This document shows positions 45,482-55,482 of a stretch of 64,000 nt of DNA, one piece after another. Under the pieces are notes generated by a model. That model did no database searches and was not told the DNA's origin. It saw only the letters and a list, made by a program, of their open reading frames with translations. Origin of the DNA: Calliphora vicina (taxonomy: Eukaryota > Arthropoda > Insecta > Diptera > Calliphoridae); the NCBI RefSeq assembly GCF_958450345.1, contig NC_088780.1, forward strand, positions 62,581,533-62,645,532, written 5' to 3'. The position numbers and the translations under genes were made by a program. Numbering within the stretch: position 1 is the first letter of the stretch; every line of letters starts with the position of its first letter.

Positions 45482-46581
45482 GTTATATTTATTTTATAAT
45501 GTACACTTTACCTAGATAGATGGCAAACGAAATCCACACTAATAAATTAGAAGAAAAATAATTGCCAAATATTTTGTTTTCATTTATTCACACTTGATTT
45601 TTTTGATTTATGAAAATCACACACATGTTGATACGTAGTTTTGAATTATGGATATAAAATCGTTATTTTTGGACACAGAAGTATACAAATTTGTAGAGGT
45701 ATGTAGTTTTACCTTATGAATCAGAATCAATCAAAAACACGATTTTGATTTTTTTTATGATACGTACTTTTGGATTTTCGAAGGCGATATAATAAAGTCA
45801 ATGATCATCTAGAGATTTTAAAGCTGCTTCACAGTTAATTTTGACGTACAGTGCAACTTCGACAATCCGGACATATAGTTTTAGGCTCTGTCGAATTATC
45901 GAGTTGTCCGGACTATAGTTACCGGGTCCCTTATAGGTATTCGAAATAAATTATTTTATCTTCTCCTTATTTTTTTAATCACAAATATAACAGAGAACAT
46001 TCCTTTAAAGTTAGTGTTTTATGTTTGGTTTATTATTAAAAAACATGGCATTTGGTAGTAATGTGTCAGTCAATCAGCTGAATACTTTTTTTCTTCTTTG
46101 GTTCTAACAAATGTCAAAGCTTGTTTTTATATTTAAATATCTACATAAAGCTTATTAACAAAATATTTATTTTTTACATAAATAGGTAAAGACACCACCT
46201 TGTATAAATTCGCCTTGGCCAGTGCTAAATGGACAATTCTCCGAGAATGACACCCACGACTACAAAAACAAAAACCCTTAAAACTTTTTTTCAAGATGAT
46301 TTGAATAGGAGAAAACACTAAAATGTTACTATGTGCAAGTATTTAGAGATTATTACATTTTACAGGCAAAATTAAGAGCTTAACCTAACTATATTTAATT
46401 TAATTGGTACGTTTTAGGCTAAGATTGCGGCGAAAACTAAGCTCCCAATTAGCATGTAGTATGAAATTAAATTGACTCTGATTATTTTTTTGCTATTATC
46501 AAATTGTTTATTGAAACCTAATATAAAATTAATCCGGATTGTAGAGTTATAAAGAATATTAATAAAAGCGTGTTACCAACA
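45482..46581. other. AT-rich DNA without a gene
   Basis: At 45849 TACAGTGCAACTTCGACAAT followed by CTGTCGAATTATCGAGTTGT resembles one end of a pogo/Tigger-like transposon; no opposite end seen. Nothing else recognised. Confidence 0.4.
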
Positions 46582-49500
46582 TGTTATGGTTTAAATAATT
46601 AGAAATAATTATTTACAAAAGAAAATATAAGTTTATTTAATTTAGAAGTTAAAACAAGAATGAAAATATTTTCATACAAATAGAAAATATAAGTAAATTT
46701 CAATGAAGAAATGTTCCTCATATAAATTATTGAACAAGTAAAATTATTGAAAGTGTTTATATTACAATATCTCCCTTTCTTTAAGATGTACTGTAATCTT
46801 TCAGCCACGCTGGAGGTCTAGAAGTTTCTGCGGTGGAAGGTTTTATGGTTTTAACTCCTATTGAATCAGATGTCGAATGAAACGAAGAATCGGGTTCATT
46901 TTGAGCATTTGTATTAAAGTCGGTTTCTTCATCCGTATCTGTTTCAACTGCTGCATTCTGTTCCGTAAAAATAGGTGGATCAGGTTCTACTAAAACTAAA
47001 GTTGATTGGTGATCAGGTTCCACTAAAGATGATTGGTGATCAGGTTCTACTAAAGTTGATTGTCGTTGCGTTGCTGGAATATTTTCAGGTGTTTTGTATA
47101 AATCAAACATTTCAAATAATAAATGTGTTGAATTTATTGGTTCTTTATCAGATAAAAATCTTTTCTTAATTTGATTTGCATGTGAACGAATTAGTTTTTG
47201 TTTGTTATTATCATTTACTAACACATTGTAGTTAACAGTTCCCACATGTTCCACTATTGAACCACTTACCCAAATAAACTTGTTGTTTCTAAAAATTTAG
47301 ACAAACACATTTTCATTAGCTTCGAAACTTTTAGCTTTTGCACCATGTTTCTTATTGAATATCATCTCCTGTTGAATATTACGTTTAATAGGTGCTACTT
47401 CCTTTGGTTTGAGTAAGTCTAAAGTGGTTTTGATTTTTCGATTCAGAAACAACTCTGCTGGTGATTTTGAATCCGTTCTTGGTGTAGATCTATAAGTTTG
47501 AAGAAATGTTTCCAAGTCTTCCTTACTTGTCACCTCTTGTTTGAGTTTTTCAAGAGCACGTTTTAAAGTTACAACGAAACGTTCAGCTTGTCCGTTGTGG
47601 GTGATAAGGTGCTGTTCTTAAATATGTGATCCCACGATCTGTCACAAATTTGTTGAACTGAGAACTTACAAATTGAGTACCATTATCTGAGACAATAGTA
47701 TCTGCGTCACAATATCTAGCAAATATTTCGGTAAGTTTTGAAATTATAGTTGTTGATGTAATATTTGAAATTTCAAAAATTTCGGGCCATTTTGAAAAAG
47801 CATCTATAATTACAAAATAGTATAAACCGTGCCATAGGTTTATTTGTTAGAGGCCATGATTGTAGTGTATGCTTCACTGGTGCGGAGCATGCTACAGCAA
47901 ATTGGTGACAATTTCGTACATAAGTAATAATATCTTCATCGATACCTGGCCAATAAACATGACTTCTTGCTAAAGATTTCATTCTTTCTTTACCTGGATG
48001 TCCACGATGAAGTTCTTAATTTTGGTGGTATTACAATTCTGTCATTAAACATAAGACAACCTTGAACCACATTATGTTGATCTCTTCTGGCATAAAATGG
48101 ACTGATCTCTGATGATACGTTGTTGCTCCAACCATTTTGTAGTGCTGATATGACTGACTGTAGTGTTTTACATTTATTTGTTGTTTTTAAAACCATATTA
48201 AATGTAATTGGAAGTGAATTGAAATGATCGTTAAGGGTTGTTGAACAATCTTCTTCTAACATAGCACATGCAATTACTATGTCTTCATCAGGTTTCATGT
48301 TGGTGTCGACTAGTCTTGATAAAACATCAACGCATCCAAATTCTTTGGTGTTAATGTATTCAATTTTAAAATCGTACATCATAAGTGTTAACGCCCAACG
48401 TTGAAGTCTATTTGCAGCATACGCTGGAATTCCAGATTTTCTACCAAAAATCTTTAAAAGAGGTTTGTGATCAGTACACAAGGTGAATTGTCTTCCAAAT
48501 ATATAACGAAGAAACTTCTTTACGGCAAAAATCAATGCAAGTCCCTCTTTCTCTATTTGAGAATAGTTTTTCTCTGCTGGTGTAAGTGTACGTGAGGCAT
48601 GAGCAATGACTTTCTCTGACTTATCTGAATATATGTGACATATGATTGCGACAATACCTATACCTTGATTGGTAATTCTGGTTTATAATGAGTTAGCAGC
48701 AAATCTGAGTTTAAAAGATCTTTGAATTTTTGGAAAGATTTTTGACATGCAACTGTCCACTCAAATTTTACGTTTTCTTTCAATAGGTTATCAAGTGGTG
48801 CTCTCAGATTGCTCATTTGGTTTATATATTTACCATAGTAATTTATTGATCCAAGAAATGACCTTAATTCTGGTGTATCTTTTGGTGGTGATAAATCTAA
48901 AATGGTTTTTATTTTGTCAGGATCTTGACGTAAACCATCTTGAGACATTATGTTGCCAAGATATTTGACTTCTTTGGCGAAAAATTTACATTTTTCAAAC
49001 TTGATGTGGAAATTTAATTCCCGTAGCTTTTGAAGAACTTTGTTAACATTTTCCAAATGCTTTTAAACAGTTGAGCCACCAATTATTATGTCGTCTATAT
49101 ACGCTGCAGCATCGTCTATACCCATAAGCATTGTATCCATGATTTGTTGGAAAGCGCCAGGAGCACTTTTAACGCCAGGAGCTAAACGATTGAACGTATA
49201 AAGACCTTTGTGGGTGTTTATGGTAAGTAAATTAACTGAATCTGCTGTGAAAGAGGGTTCTTATGAGGTTCCAAACTATCATTCAATCCAGTTGAATAAT
49301 CCCCACATATCCGTATTTTTCCATTTGGCTTCTTTACAGCAACTATGGGTGCTGCCCAATCTGAGAAATCGACAGGTGAAATTATTCCCAATGAATGTAA
49401 ACGATTAATTTCATCTTCTATTTGTGGAAGCATTGCGTATGCTACAGGTCGTTTTGCTCGAAAAATTGGATTGACATCTTTCTTGAGGTGTAAATGAACT

Positions 49501-49806
49501 TTTAATTTCGTGCATTTTGCTGGAGTATCTTGAAATATATCAGCAAAATCTTGCCTTATTTTATTTAAGACATCAGCGCTGACTTTTTCTTGCTTGATTT
49601 GACAACAAATTGTGTTCAGCGAGTCTTACTCGAGCTGCGTCATCCAAATCTTTACCATCCACTAAGAATATATCTTCATGACGGATGTACCAAACATTGA
49701 ATGTAATTGAATTTGTTGGGTCAAAAGAGAATTCAGAAATTGAATTTGCTAATTTGTCCATCAATTGTTCTGTACTCCATACAATGACTTCTGTAAGAGT
49801 TGCCAT
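46582..49806 (-). mobile_element. Ty3/gypsy remnant (minus), 3' LTR retained, 5' side lost
   Basis: The 3' LTR is about 46582-46766 (TGTAATATAAA...CCATAACA on the minus strand), preceded by a purine tract AAAGAAAGGGAGA. The internal region runs to a gag start at 49806, where it is fused to a LINE scrap; the 5' LTR is absent. This family differs from the gypsy copies at 1-2.5 and 50-54 kb. Confidence 0.8.
46781..49806 (-). pseudogene. Gypsy gag-pol remnant
   Basis: A gag start (Y-I-R-H-E-D-I-F-L-V-D-G-K-D-L-D-D-A-A) jumps across a large deletion into the pre-RT region and the RT (N-R-L-H-S-L-G-I-I, then A-P-I-V-A-V-K-K-P-N-G). The catalytic Y-I-D-D is at 49090-49101 (minus), followed by an in-frame TAA (49063-49065), then F-L-G-S-I-N-Y-Y-G-K. 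RNase H follows (C-T-D-H-K-P-L) in a shifted frame, then an integrase zinc-binding piece (Y-W-P-G-I-D-E-D), a broken integrase core and a C-terminal segment with V-E-P-D-H-Q-S repeats. Protease is missing. At least four breaks. Confidence 0.88.
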
Positions 49807-50068
49807 GATGAAGACGAGGATGAGACGATTGAACATCTCCTCTGTCTTTGCCCTGCCCTAGCAGGGGCGCGGACTGCGACAATAGGTAGTCTATTTTTGC
49901 ACGGCCTAGCGGATCTATCTACTCTGGATGTCAGGAGGATGGATTCGTTCATTCGTGCGTCAGGTTGGTTCGGCATTGAACCCAGTTCTGATATGTGAAG
50001 GACCTCTTGAGGCCCTGAGCATGATCCTTAGGGTAACACAAGAGCTAGCTCCCACATCTGAGGGCCCC
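49785..50068 (+). pseudogene. LINE 3' scrap: ORF2 zinc-knuckle end
   Basis: The frame to 49998 reads F-C-K-S-C-H-D-E-D-E-D-E-T-I-E-H-L-L-C-L-C-P-A-L, the same C-terminal module as the LOA-like LINE at 36.4 kb, but diverged, so it comes from a different LINE family. About 70 bases of probable 3' UTR follow. It is wedged between two oppositely oriented gypsy remnants. Confidence 0.75.
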
Positions 50069-50911
50069 ACAATCTCCATATCAGTAATGCAGCAGAATAA
50101 TAGCAATCTTACGGCTAGTGGATACATCAACGGTCAGAAGCACATTTTTACTATAGACACAGGAGCGTCGCAGTCCATCGTCAAGCCCGATTTAGTCAAA
50201 AACACAATTGAACCATTACGTGGGGTAAGTCTTCGCACAGCTACTGGGGAGCCAGCCACTGTCTATGGTAAAGTAAATGTGAAAGTAACCATTGCCAATG
50301 TTAGCGTCAATCATGTATTTATTGTTGCCGATATTGTGGACGAAGTAATCATTGGTGCTGATTTCATGATTACTCACGGCATTACTTTGGATATGGGACA
50401 AAAAGTTATGATTTGGCGAAATGTGGAAAATGGATTCAATGAAAATAGGACTCAAGTAAGAAAGCTAGTTACCGTCGTGCATCAGAGACTACCACCACAG
50501 TCAGAAACTTTAGTATGGGCCTGTATGGAGGGAGATTGTGAGGACAACAGTTTGTGGGTGGTAGAACCAACAGAAATAAAAAGTGATCTTATAACAGCAA
50601 AAGCCCTCGTTAAACCCTGCAACAACAAAATAGTTCCTGTAAGAGTGCTTAACCTGTCCAGCTGTGAAAAAGTCGTTAAGCCAAATTCCGAAATAGGTCG
50701 ATGCACTTCAGCAGAGGCAGTTATCAATTGCGAGAAAAACCCGGAACATGCTAATAAATCCACCAAGGAACACGAGCTACTAGCGGAATATGTGGGGAAA
50801 TGGGTAAGAGGATTAGCGCCGCCCTACAGAAATAAGGCCAAACAGCTTCAGAAGAAACATACCTCGGTCTTCGCCTTAAAAAGTCAAAGCCAAATAAATA
50901 CTACGGTCTAA
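50069..50911 (+). pseudogene. Gypsy protease and following region
   Basis: The open frame contains F-T-I-D-T-G-A-S-Q-S-I-V (aspartic protease active site), then V-I-I-G-A-D-F-M, the second flap-side motif, in a domain of about 100 residues. The frame continues about 170 codons and stops at the edge of a foreign AT-rich segment. The open frame extends upstream to 49928 only by reading through the LINE scrap, so 50069 is an approximate domain boundary and no true start is present. Protease would mature the Gag-Pol polyprotein. Confidence 0.85.
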
Positions 50912-51375
50912 AATTATGTAAGTTAGAGGTACTAAAGTACTACGACCTATCGTAAAACAGTTTTTTTCAAAATAACTCAACATTTTGAGGGTGTTTTAAA
51001 ATCTTTGAAAACGGGGGTCTACAACCCCCACTTGGTCACTTTTCAAGTTGTTACAAAAAGTGTTATTATTTAAAAATTTAGAATCACAATTAAATATTTT
51101 CATTTCATTCCTTAAAATTTATTTAACTAAACTTAAATTTGTTCGGTTCAGTCCGTCATATATATATTTATATTATTAAATACTAAAAACACTGTCACCT
51201 TATTTCGTTTTTGAGCTTTCTGATTTTGGCCAATTCCAAACCTAGAGGTTTGTAAACAATTTTGAAAATTTTTACAAACTTCATCTATATTTAATATTTC
51301 AGCTCTAAAGATATTTCAGATAAAGATAGTATAAATATTGTTTAAAATAGTAAAAACTCTTTCACAACAAGCTGG
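50912..51375. other. AT-rich segment replacing gypsy RT and RNase H
   Basis: No homology to pol is visible and no coding frame; an unidentified insertion or rearranged filler. GAAAACGGGGGTCTACAACC is an isolated GC-richer piece. Confidence 0.5.
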
Positions 51376-52068
51376 GTGTGTCGCTATGGTGTTCCACTGG
51401 AGTTGCACTCGGATCAGGGTAGAAATTTTGAATCCGCCGTATTCAAGGAAATGTGCGATTTATACGGAATATGAAAAACCAGAACAACCCCACTGCATCC
51501 TCAATCTGATGGCATGGTCGAAAGATTCAATCGCACCCTGGAGGAATATTTAAGAAAAGTGGTCAGTGCACACCAGAAGGACTGGGATGAACACATACCA
51601 AAATTTCTATTGGCATACAGGTCAGCTGTTCATGACTCGACCTCTCGAACACCTGCAAAAATTGTCTTCGGGACAGAACTCAAGTTGCCTGGTGATTTAG
51701 AATTCGGTATTAAGCCCTCATCTAATAATGAAAACACTTCCCAAGAGCAAGATGAGCTTAACGAACTTCACGAATTCGTACGCAGACGAATTAAAATGAC
51801 CAGCGACAAAATGAAAGCCAGATATTCTGAGGGATTTAATGAAGGCCAACTTGTACTGCTGTATAACCCACGACGTAAGAAAGAAATGTCTCCAAAACTA
51901 CAAACCCATTGGGATGGACCATACAAGGTGAATAAGAAATTGAACGACGTGCTGTACAGAATACAGAAAGAAAAGAGCCCGAGATCTAAAATGAAGGTCG
52001 TACATCTAGAACGACTAGCTGCCTATGGGAGAAGTGAATCTATGTCTATTCGGGACGAACAGGCTTAA
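51376..52068 (+). pseudogene. Gypsy integrase, second half
   Basis: One frame from R-Y-G-V-P-L-E-L-H-S-D-Q-G-R-N-F (second catalytic Asp) to P-Q-S-D-G-M-V-E-R-F-N-R-T (catalytic Glu) and the chromodomain-less C-terminus ending S-M-S-I-R-D-E-Q-A. One in-frame TGA at 51472-51474 interrupts it. The first catalytic Asp and zinc-binding domain are missing. The C-terminal 90 residues align with the scrap at 604-1056. Confidence 0.88.
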
Positions 52069-52412
52069 TTCAAATTGAATAAAAGCTTTCAGTTGACCAT
52101 TGATCGTAAGTATGGCAACGCTGTTTTCTGCGACCGTATATTCGAATTCGAATATTCAGTTAAAGAACATTGTAGAAAGTACACCACAGATGGCGTATGT
52201 ATTAGAAAGCTCTAGACAGTTAAAAAGCAATCTAGAGTGCAGATGGCAGTGTTATAAATAGTGGCAGAGGTTGCAGTTGTTAGTCAGTTTATCAAAGACG
52301 CTATTTGAATAAACGTCAACTGAGTGCCTTAAAGTGTGCTGTAGTTTAAAGTGAATTCGTGTACATTATAAAGTGTGTCAGTATTTCTGCGAATTTATAA
52401 ACGTGTATAAAC

Positions 52413-53820
52413 CAAGGACCGAAAATAATGATTATTCTTAAAATTTAAAACAAAAAAATCAAATACAAGGATTAAGGAAAAAAATGAATTGAATATACCA
52501 ATTTTTTTCTCAGAAGATGTACTATCGGAAAGCACAATGATTTTTATTTCTTAAGTTTTATTTAAAAAAAAAATTTTTAATAATTTTCTTTGAGTTTTAT
52601 TTATTACTCAGAAAATAATGATTATTTTTTAAGGTTTATTTTTTTGTTCAAATCGTAACGATTATTTTTGATTTTTATTTTTTTCATTGAAAAATAAAAA
52701 TGTTTAGAAAAAAATGATTTCTTATAATGTTAAATGCAACATAAAGTGAAATATAATTATATTTAAACAATAATTAAATGTAAGTTCTTTTTATGATTTA
52801 CTAAATTCCTTAAATGCAATTTTTAAATAAAGTGCGAGTACTAATGATTGAACAAATTTGATAAAATATGGTTTTGTAAGTTTTTATTGACAGAGAACCA
52901 CCCTAATTACGTCATATAAAACTTTCATAATCAAATTTTTAATTTTAAATTATAGAATAAATCTTATCATATCAAAAATAGTGAAAAAGATAATATAATG
53001 GGACGAAAACGCGATATTGTGTCTCGAAATTTTTTTACTATATACGAAAATCAAAATTTGTCCGAGTGCAGAATTTGCAAAAAAAAATTTAATGGAATTT
53101 ACATTTCGAATATTAAAAGACATTTGCAAGAAAAGCATAAGGATTTATATGAAAAAGAACTTTGCAATCATACTGAAGGAGCTGCTGTGGATAAAAAGAG
53201 TAAGTTTTATGTGCATTTTTCTCAAAACGATGTCAAAGATGCCTGTATTGACCTAATTACAACTGAAAAAATGCCATTTTCCGTACTGGATTCCAAGGCT
53301 TTTAAGACTAACTGGCCAAATTTTTAACGGACTTGAGATGAACCCTATCTCATCTAAAAATATAATGGCATTAATATCCGACAAATATAATGAAATTAAA
53401 TGCGAAATAAAATTGTTGACAAAAGGTATTGTGCCTGAAAATGGATACCGCAACCAAACATAATCGTGGAATTTTAGGTGTAAACATTTCATGATACTTG
53501 TACAAATATATTTTCATATTGAGTTTTATTTTTGAAAAAAATTAAATAAAACTCAAGAATAATTTTTATTTTTCAAGCAAAAAAATAAAACTTAAAATTG
53601 ATTTTTTTGTTTCAATGAAAAAAATAAAACTTAAAAATAATCATTATTTTTTGAACAAAAAATAAAACTCAAGAAATAATAAGTATTTTTAGAACAAAGT
53701 TATTTCTTTTTTTTATTTAACTTAACATTAAGTTTTATTTTTGAAGAAACAATTTTTTCTTGAAAAATAATTATTAAATTTTGAGTTTTATATTAAAACT
53801 TATAACAGTTACTATCTCTG
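52413..53820 (+). mobile_element. hAT element (1408 bp) with BED zinc finger, inserted in gypsy LTR
   Basis: GTATAAAC occurs at 52405-52412 and 53821-53828, a perfect 8 bp target duplication, and joining the flanks restores the LTR sequence seen at 120-160. Ends are CAAGGACCG and ...CTATCTCTG (weak inverted repeat, C-A-R-R-G-A type). Both ends carry many AATAATNATTATTTTT-like subterminal repeats. Inside is a truncated transposase N-terminus. Confidence 0.92.
52998..53464 (+). pseudogene. hAT transposase N-terminus with BED-type zinc finger
   Basis: ATG at 52998 opens a frame with C-R-I-C-K-K-K-F-N-G and I-K-R-H-L-Q-E-K-H, a BED finger (C-x2-C ... H-x4-H), the DNA-binding domain of hAT transposases. 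The segment P-F-S-V-L-D-S-K-A-F-K-T follows, then a frameshift near 53310. After it the next frame continues E-M-N-P-I-S-S-K-N-I-M-A-L-I-S-D-K-Y and K-L-L-T-K-G before non-coding DNA. The DDE catalytic core and the C-terminal dimerisation domain are absent, so it is a deletion derivative that would need transposase from elsewhere. Confidence 0.85.
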
Positions 53821-53905
53821 GTATAAACAAAACATTGAGTGACTATTTAATTCTGTGGTTGTTGTACATTTTAAATAAATAAAGAGTTGTTACAATTTTC
53901 AAACT

Positions 53906-54136
53906 AGTAAGTCAGTTCGATCTCATCGGCATAAAGGGTAAGATCAAGAATACATATGTATTAATAAAAGTAAAAATAAAAATTCAACTAGAGGTTTCTA
54001 ACACGACATTGAATTTTAAAAATATTAAATAAAGTAGACATTTCACCGAGTGGTTTTCTAACACGGAGTGAAATTAGTGAGAAGTACACAAATTCATTAG
54101 AGGTTATCTAATACGACTTTAATTTTTATATGTTGT
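53906..54136 (+). repeat. Three degenerate copies of a TTTCTAACACG motif
   Basis: AGAGGTTTCTAACACGACAT (about 53.99 kb), GTGGTTTTCTAACACGGAGT (54.05 kb) and AGAGGTTATCTAATACGACT (54.1 kb) recur at about 55-60 base spacing, and a fourth diverged copy AGTGGTTATCGAACACAAAC is at 54.81 kb beyond the MITE. This looks like leader or LTR sequence of another retroelement, unidentified. Confidence 0.6.
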
Positions 54137-54144
54137 AGAGTAAC

Positions 54145-54765
54145 CAGAGATCGGAAATAACTCGTCCATATACCAAAAAACTAAAATTGTGATTTATATT
54201 CTTGTGATAAAAATAAATCACTGAAAATAACAGTTATAAAATTATTTTTATTTAAATGGTTTGGTATGACCTTTATTCGTTTTTGTTGTTTTTTAATGGT
54301 TTGATGTGAGACAAACAATTCAATTGTTCTTGTTATTAATAACTGTTGCTTTCTCTTTTATTTACATACAATCACATATTGTTAGTAATTTTTAACAAAT
54401 TATGGAAAGAATATGATAAATATGAAGTAATGAAGTCTCAGTAACAGAAATGAGAATTTCTTTTTTTAATTTGTTTTAATTTTTTGATAAATTTTATATA
54501 TTTAAGCGTTGATGCAATCAAATGCATTTTTGCGATGTATTTTTCATGTTTGCAAATAAAAGTGACCTTTACCAAAAAAAATAAATTATAAATCACTCAT
54601 CCAGATTATTTGTGTTTGTTTCTTTTCTGTTTCTCTCAAACCCAAACCTAAAATGTTCTCGAATAAATCACTCTCTCAGTGATATATCACAAAAAATTAT
54701 TTTTAAATGGCTGCGAATGAGAATTTACCATTGAAATGAAAGTGAACCCGTTATTTAGGTCTCTG
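54145..54765. mobile_element. hAT-type MITE, 621 bp, with perfect 8 bp target duplication
   Basis: CAGAGATCGGAAATAAC on the left pairs with GTTATTTAGGTCTCTG on the right; AGAGTAAC lies at 54137-54144 and 54766-54773. The end CAGAGAT also matches the right end of the BED-finger hAT at 53820, so the two may share a transposase family. Non-coding. Confidence 0.9.
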
Positions 54766-54871
54766 AGAGTAACAAAAAATTGGACTGGGTAATACGAAAT
54801 ACCTCAGAAGTGGTTATCGAACACAAACGAGAGTACTTCAGTGTGTGTCTGTAGCTAGTAATCCATCAATA

Positions 54872-55180
54872 CACAGTGGGGCAGAATCGAAATTTTTTGG
54901 CTGGTCCGAGCGGGATAAAATTTGAACTGGTCGTAGCCAAGAGTTTAAGTTATTAAAATGGGCACTACAAATACTCCAGGGGCGGCGCTATGGCGGCTCA
55001 AAGTGGCGTACCTTCGACATGTAAAATTTGTAAACACCTGACATTTTGTTTCCCATCCGATTTCAAAGAATTTTATATTTTTGCGTGTGCTATTTATCTC
55101 TTATAATTTCCTAGTTATAGGCATTTCAAAATTGAAATTTTAAAATTTTGCCATATCTTGGTCCTCTTTTTTAAAAATAT
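54872..55180 (+). repeat. Dispersed repeat starting CACAGTGGGG, copy 3
   Basis: CACAGTGGGGCAGAATCG start; shares AAGAGTTTAAGTTATTAAAA-like and TATTTATCTCTTATAATTT blocks with 19.24 and 23.94 kb. Non-coding. Confidence 0.55.
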
Positions 55181-55482
55181 AGGGCCACTTTTGGACCGAA
55201 TGGACAACTAAATTACGAATAACATACAAAAGATTTCAGAGCAATATCAATTACGAATCCAAAAATAACTGATTTTCAATTTAAAAATTCAAAAAATAGT
55301 ATATTTTTGCTGTTTTTTGGACAAAAAGGAGACTTAACTCTTTTTTTTTATTAAAAAACAACTTTCTTTAAGAACGTATAACAATTTTATGTTTTTCTAT
55401 AAAGTTTCTTTACGGGGAACATTTTGGTATACTAAAATACTAAAAAAATTTTATAAATTTTCTAAACATTTTATTCAACACT
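55181..55482. other. AT-rich DNA without a gene
   Basis: Continuation of the CACAGTGGGG repeat context; no recognisable feature. Confidence 0.4.

Larger units (their letters stand above)
50069..53905 (+). mobile_element. Ty3/gypsy remnant (plus), same family as 1-2.5 kb, LTR split by hAT
   Basis: Protease and post-protease region (50069-50911), an unrelated AT-rich 450 bp replacing RT and RNase H, an integrase tail (51376-52068), then a 3' LTR (about 52078-52412 and 53821-53905) matching the complement of 1-592. The polypurine tract and the LTR start are deleted, the LTR 3' end is cut at about 53905, and gag and the 5' LTR are absent. Confidence 0.88.
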
